Assembly (NCBI GenBank): GCA_009782825.1
Contig: WRII01000004.1
Location: 30,605-94,604, forward strand
Source: Peptococcaceae bacterium
Lineage (GTDB): Bacteria > Bacillota > Desulfitobacteriia > Desulfitobacteriales > Syntrophobotulaceae
Reading direction: 5' to 3'
DNA length: 64,000 bases
The translations under genes were made by a program, and so were the position numbers. Positions 61,215 through 64,000 of the stretch are shown piece after piece (position 1 is the first letter of the stretch; each line of letters starts with the position of its first letter). The notes beneath the pieces are model-generated. The model did not search any database, was not told the DNA's origin, and saw only the letters and a list, made by a program, of their open reading frames with translations.

Positions 61215-62267
61215 CTAAAACTCCTCCGCCGAAAAAACCGGCTCCGTCAGACAGCTCACCCGCCCCTTCCCCACAGTATGGCCAACCTCCCGGCCCGACG
61301 GCAAGACAAGATCCGGCGCCATTTCCCGCAGAGGCGCCAACACAAATTCCCGCTGCTCCAACCGGGGGTGCGGCACTATAAGATCTGCCGTGTGAATGCA
61401 TTCCTTCTTCTGCCCCGCACCCCTAAACAGCATGAGGATATCAATATCCATCGTACGCGAAACCCAGTTCGTGCTTCGCGGTTCACCCTTCATGGCTCGA
61501 AATTCGTCATTCCCGATCCATGATACGTCTTTGGCAGATTCAAACTCCGAATCTCCAATCTCCGGATCTCCAATCTCGACCCCCGGCTTCCGTCTCCCAC
61601 ACAGAGCTTCGATCCTCTGACATTCTTTCAGTAAAGCAGCCGGCGGCAATGGCGTTTCCAGCTCCACCACCATATTATAAAACCATTGTATAGTATGTAC
61701 ATTGCCCCCCTGCGGCTCCGTCTCATACTGCGTTCCCGTCTCATACTGCGGCTCCGTCTCATACACACAGGACATCTTCCTCAAAGCCCCTAAGCCCCCC
61801 AGCAGGCCCAAAGCATCCCTCAGATAAGCGCCCCGGTCCCCCAAGTTGCTTCCCAATCCCAAATACGCCCGCCAAACATTGGAGCGCACAACCTCAACCG
61901 AAACATCCCCCAGTACCCCCTGAATAGGCGCTCCCGGCTTATGGACCTCAACACGAACCCTCACGCATGGAAACTCCGTAAGAAGCTCCCGGGCAATCCC
62001 CTCAGCTACATACTCTATGGTTCGGCATGTACGCGTCATCACATCAGCAATCTTCGCATAAACACAGCTATAATCCACCGTCAGCGCAAGATCATCCCGA
62101 TCAAAAGCCCCCTCTTGCACCAGCCTCAGATCCACATCCACCATAAACCGCTGCCCCAGAGTCCTCTCTTGTGGCATAACACCATGATAAGCAAAAAACT
62201 CCATCCCCCGCAGACAGATTGTGTTGCTTGACGCCCCACTTTGCACTACTTCCCCCAATAAAGTCAT
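61215..62267 (-). CDS. folBK: Bifunctional dihydroneopterin aldolase / HPPK
   Basis: Two consecutive folate-pathway steps fused. Residues 17-125 are FolB (LRGMEFFAYHGVMPQERTLG, VDYSCVYAKIADVM); residues about 130-345 are FolK (AYLGLGSNLGDRGAYLRDAL, WFYNMVVELETPLPP, TMDIDILMLF). Inside FolK lie a triple repeat encoding YETEPQ/YETGTQ (18-bp units near 61731-61770) and a 30-residue insertion with GDPEIGDSEFESAK before the RTMDIDILM motif. The stop of folP overlaps the start (ATGA), so both are translated together. GGAGGAG precedes the ATG. Confidence 0.9.
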   Translation of the reverse strand: MTLLGEVVQSGASSNTICLRGMEFFAYHGVMPQERTLGQRFMVDVDLRLVQEGAFDRDDLALTVDYSCVYAKIADVMTRTCRTIEYVAEGIARELLTEFPCVRVRVEVHKPGAPIQGVLGDVSVEVVRSNVWRAYLGLGSNLGDRGAYLRDALGLLGGLGALRKMSCVYETEPQYETGTQYETEPQGGNVHTIQWFYNMVVELETPLPPAALLKECQRIEALCGRRKPGVEIGDPEIGDSEFESAKDVSWIGNDEFRAMKGEPRSTNWVSRTMDIDILMLFRGAGQKKECIHTADLIVPHPRLEQREFVLAPLREMAPDLVLPSGREVGHTVGKGRVSCLTEPVFSAEEF

Positions 62268-63664
62268 ATCTTCTCCTCCAGACTCTCTCCCTCAGTCCAA
62301 CCCTCTTGACCCAGAACAGCGTGAGCCATTCTCAAAGCCCGTTTATTCTCCGCCACATCATGGACACGAAAAATCGACGCCCCCCCGGCCAATCCCAAAA
62401 CATTGAGGGCAATAGTCGGCGCCAAAACCTCCAGGATCCCCCGCGATCCCCCCAAACCCTCATCCGGCAAACCCAACGTTTTGCTAATCAGAGATTTGCG
62501 GGAAACCCCCAGCAGGATAGGGCAACACAACGATCTCAGCCCAGACAAATTGCGGAGAATACTGAGGTTCTGCTCCACCGTTTTGCCAAAACCAATGCCC
62601 GGATCCACAATGATCATCTCCTCCGGCAGCCCTTTCTCAACAGCCAGATCTATACTGTGCTCCAAGAAAGTCAGTATATCATCCATCAGATCCTGATCCG
62701 AAGCATAAGTCCGGATTCCTGATTGGTTGTGGCTCAGGATCACAGGCGCCTGAAAATAAGCCGCCACATCAGCCATATCAGCGTCCTTCTGCAAGCCCCA
62801 AATATCGTTGATAATATGCGCGCCGGCATCCAAGGCTTTTACAGCCACATAAGCTTTATGGGTATCCACAGAAACAGGTACCGGACACTTTTCCAACACC
62901 GGCAGCAGCACAGGCTCCAAACGAGACCACTCCTCCTCATGTGTCACCTCATGACATCCGGGGCGGGTTGACTCCGCGCCAATATCAATGAGATCCGCCC
63001 CTTCCTCCAGCAGCCGATCCGCATATCGCAGCGCATCCTCCGGATCCAGATAAAGACCCCCGTCGGAAAAGGAATCCGGCGTGACATTAAGAATCCCCAT
63101 CACCAACGGTTTGCCGTCAAAAATCAGGCTCCGGTCACGACAAGGCATTTTCCATACCCTAGGCAAGCGCCGGCTTGAAACCGGCCTTTTTTTCTCAGGA
63201 GCTGATGTCCTGGGATACTTTGAGACCGGTGTCCTCAGTCGTGCAGTATGATAAGCAAGCAGTTCCCGCAGATCTTGGGCCAGATCCGGCAGTCCCGAGT
63301 AAGGGCGCTCAAGGGCAAGGCTGCAAAACTCTTCTAAAATTTCCGCCGACCCCAGTATCGCTATGTCTGTCATGTCACTGACCTTCTTCGCCCCCCCGGT
63401 ATCCACATCCTTAATGGGAAAGGCAATAATAGCCCCCCCAAGTCCATTCACAACCTTCTCGAGAACATAAGCAATATCCACAGACACATTGTGCAATTTC
63501 ACCGCACATGTCCAGGCGTTTCCTTCCACCCCGGTGAGTTTGCTTTCCACTTCGGTAAGTTTGGCTGAATCAGCTCCGCCACGCAGAAGATTATCCCGCA
63601 AGAGATCAAAATTCTGGAACTCCAGTATACTCATGTCATAGGAAAGATTCTTGCGGGTATCCAT
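62264..63664 (-). CDS. folP: Dihydropteroate synthase with N-terminal extension
   Basis: Joins p-aminobenzoate to the pterin diphosphate made by FolK, the step blocked by sulfonamides. The C-terminal 280 residues are typical: LVMGILNVTPDSFSDGGLYL, DLIDIGAESTRPG, SVDTHKAYVAVKALDAGAHI and VDPGIGFGKTVEQNL. The N-terminal 165 residues (MSILEFQNFDLLRDNLLRGG, ALERPYSGLPDLAQDL) form an extra domain seen in some Clostridia-type enzymes; I do not know its function. The ATG at 63664 is used; the frame is open further upstream over 15-bp repeats. Confidence 0.9.
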   Translation of the reverse strand: MDTRKNLSYDMSILEFQNFDLLRDNLLRGGADSAKLTEVESKLTGVEGNAWTCAVKLHNVSVDIAYVLEKVVNGLGGAIIAFPIKDVDTGGAKKVSDMTDIAILGSAEILEEFCSLALERPYSGLPDLAQDLRELLAYHTARLRTPVSKYPRTSAPEKKRPVSSRRLPRVWKMPCRDRSLIFDGKPLVMGILNVTPDSFSDGGLYLDPEDALRYADRLLEEGADLIDIGAESTRPGCHEVTHEEEWSRLEPVLLPVLEKCPVPVSVDTHKAYVAVKALDAGAHIINDIWGLQKDADMADVAAYFQAPVILSHNQSGIRTYASDQDLMDDILTFLEHSIDLAVEKGLPEEMIIVDPGIGFGKTVEQNLSILRNLSGLRSLCCPILLGVSRKSLISKTLGLPDEGLGGSRGILEVLAPTIALNVLGLAGGASIFRVHDVAENKRALRMAHAVLGQEGWTEGESLEEKI

Positions 63665-63694
63665 GATAGCATCAGCCTTTCTTTTGTAACGTAT

Positions 63695-63739
63695 CAATTT
63701 GTAGCATACCAACTTGTAGTGTACCAACTTGCAGCGTAC
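63695..63739. repeat. 15-bp tandem repeats upstream of folP
   Basis: CAATTTGTAGCATAC, CAACTTGTAGTGTAC and CAACTTGCAGCGTAC follow each other directly (63695, 63710, 63725) 30 bases upstream of the folP start. They may be part of its leader or promoter. Confidence 0.8.
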
Positions 63740-64000
63740 CAAAAATGGTGAATTGTCTGCCCTTTTTTATTATAAACAGTCTCCATGAAAATTCCAAGCA
63801 CACTTTCATCAATATATTTTTTAGTATATTTTTTAGTAGGCAAAATAATTTCTAAGTAAAAATTATTTTTTAGAATTATCATGGAATTTCACGACTAAAT
63901 TAAATCCTAATTGAACAATGGAAAAAATAAGGGCAAACATCTGAACAGCTTGAAATCATCTGATTTTGGATGTTCTTTTTTGATGACGGCATAGCATATT
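63740..64000. other. AT-rich window end, no certain gene
   Basis: Short frames only. On the plus strand AACATC (about 63938) and GATGTT (about 63970) followed by CTTTTTTG could be a terminator for a gene beyond or a folP-opposed transcript; support is weak. Confidence 0.3.

Noticed and set aside
1..64000. CRISPR array or cas genes
   Set aside because: Repeats found are short tandem or dispersed; none has the regular repeat-spacer layout, and no Cas product is encoded.

Overview
The window looks like a chromosomal segment of an endospore-forming Bacillota (Firmicutes). I favour an anaerobic Clostridia or Peptococcaceae-like lineage, but genus cannot be set from sequence alone. Evidence: spoIVA, an uninterrupted sigK, a SpoVD-type penicillin-binding protein with one PASTA domain, a LysM/Cys-rich coat-type protein, a very short SASP-like protein, strong Shine-Dalgarno sites before almost every gene, and Firmicute-style enzymes (pyruvate kinase with a C-terminal PEP-utilizer domain, speD/speH-type SAM decarboxylase, fused CbiET). 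Nearly all housekeeping genes lie on the minus strand and the plus strand is visibly C-rich, so the minus strand is probably the leading strand.

Layout. 1-2.6 kb: end of an ABC-2 permease gene, a Fe/Mn superoxide dismutase with a repetitive N-terminus, a VapC-like/RelB-like toxin-antitoxin pair and a mini-SASP. 2.7-4.8 kb: recG. 5-8.1 kb: a three-gene ABC-2 exporter and a ketosynthase-like fragment. 8.1-9 kb: an Rpn-type nuclease gene with a repeat tail. 9.2-12.4 kb: a zinc-type ABC uptake operon (znuA, znuC, znuB, lipoprotein) behind a promoter that overlaps a Fur/Zur-like palindrome. 12.5-16.3 kb: a ferredoxin-like aldo/keto reductase and, divergent from it, a Ser/Thr kinase-RCC1 gene frameshifted in a C9 tract. 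16.4-24.3 kb (minus): clpX-tig without clpP, pyk, gap, cbiET, larB. 24.3-30.9 kb: an accessory island with DUF4303, SUFU/ankyrin and EF-Ts-UBA/DUF4303 genes of the kind found as immunity proteins in polymorphic toxin loci, DUF3592, two more RelB-like antitoxins and a truncated toxin. 30.9-36.8 kb (minus): spoVD-type PBP, rhomboid protease, LysM coat-type protein, trxB and two unknown genes. 37-41.5 kb (plus): uvrC, a Cna-B-like secreted protein and an M23 peptidase. 41.5-50.5 kb: phosphoglucomutase, glucokinase, rmuC, two tandem signal peptidases, two prenyl-synthase-like genes flanking tatA and tatC. 50.7-56.4 kb: speH, tRNA-Pro, a double-glycine leader-like peptide, spoIVA, an SLC13-type transporter and sigK. 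56.5-63.7 kb (minus): two zinc-ribbon/DUF4190 proteins, a LysR regulator, a NarI-like membrane protein, larC, folBK and folP.

How the genes fit together. Carbon metabolism (pgm, glk, gap, pyk), folate synthesis (folP-folBK with ATGA overlap), export (tatAC plus two signal peptidases), sporulation, and nickel-pincer cofactor synthesis (larB and larC, 36 kb apart) are represented. The most unusual material is the 25.7-29.2 kb immunity-like island, the kinase-RCC1 gene with a homopolymer frameshift, the TatC with a repeat-filled extracytoplasmic insertion, the mini-SASP, and several palindromic or dispersed intergenic repeats. A recurring theme is short in-frame tandem-repeat expansion inside otherwise conserved proteins (Sod, Rpn, Glk, TatC, FolK, DUF4190 proteins).
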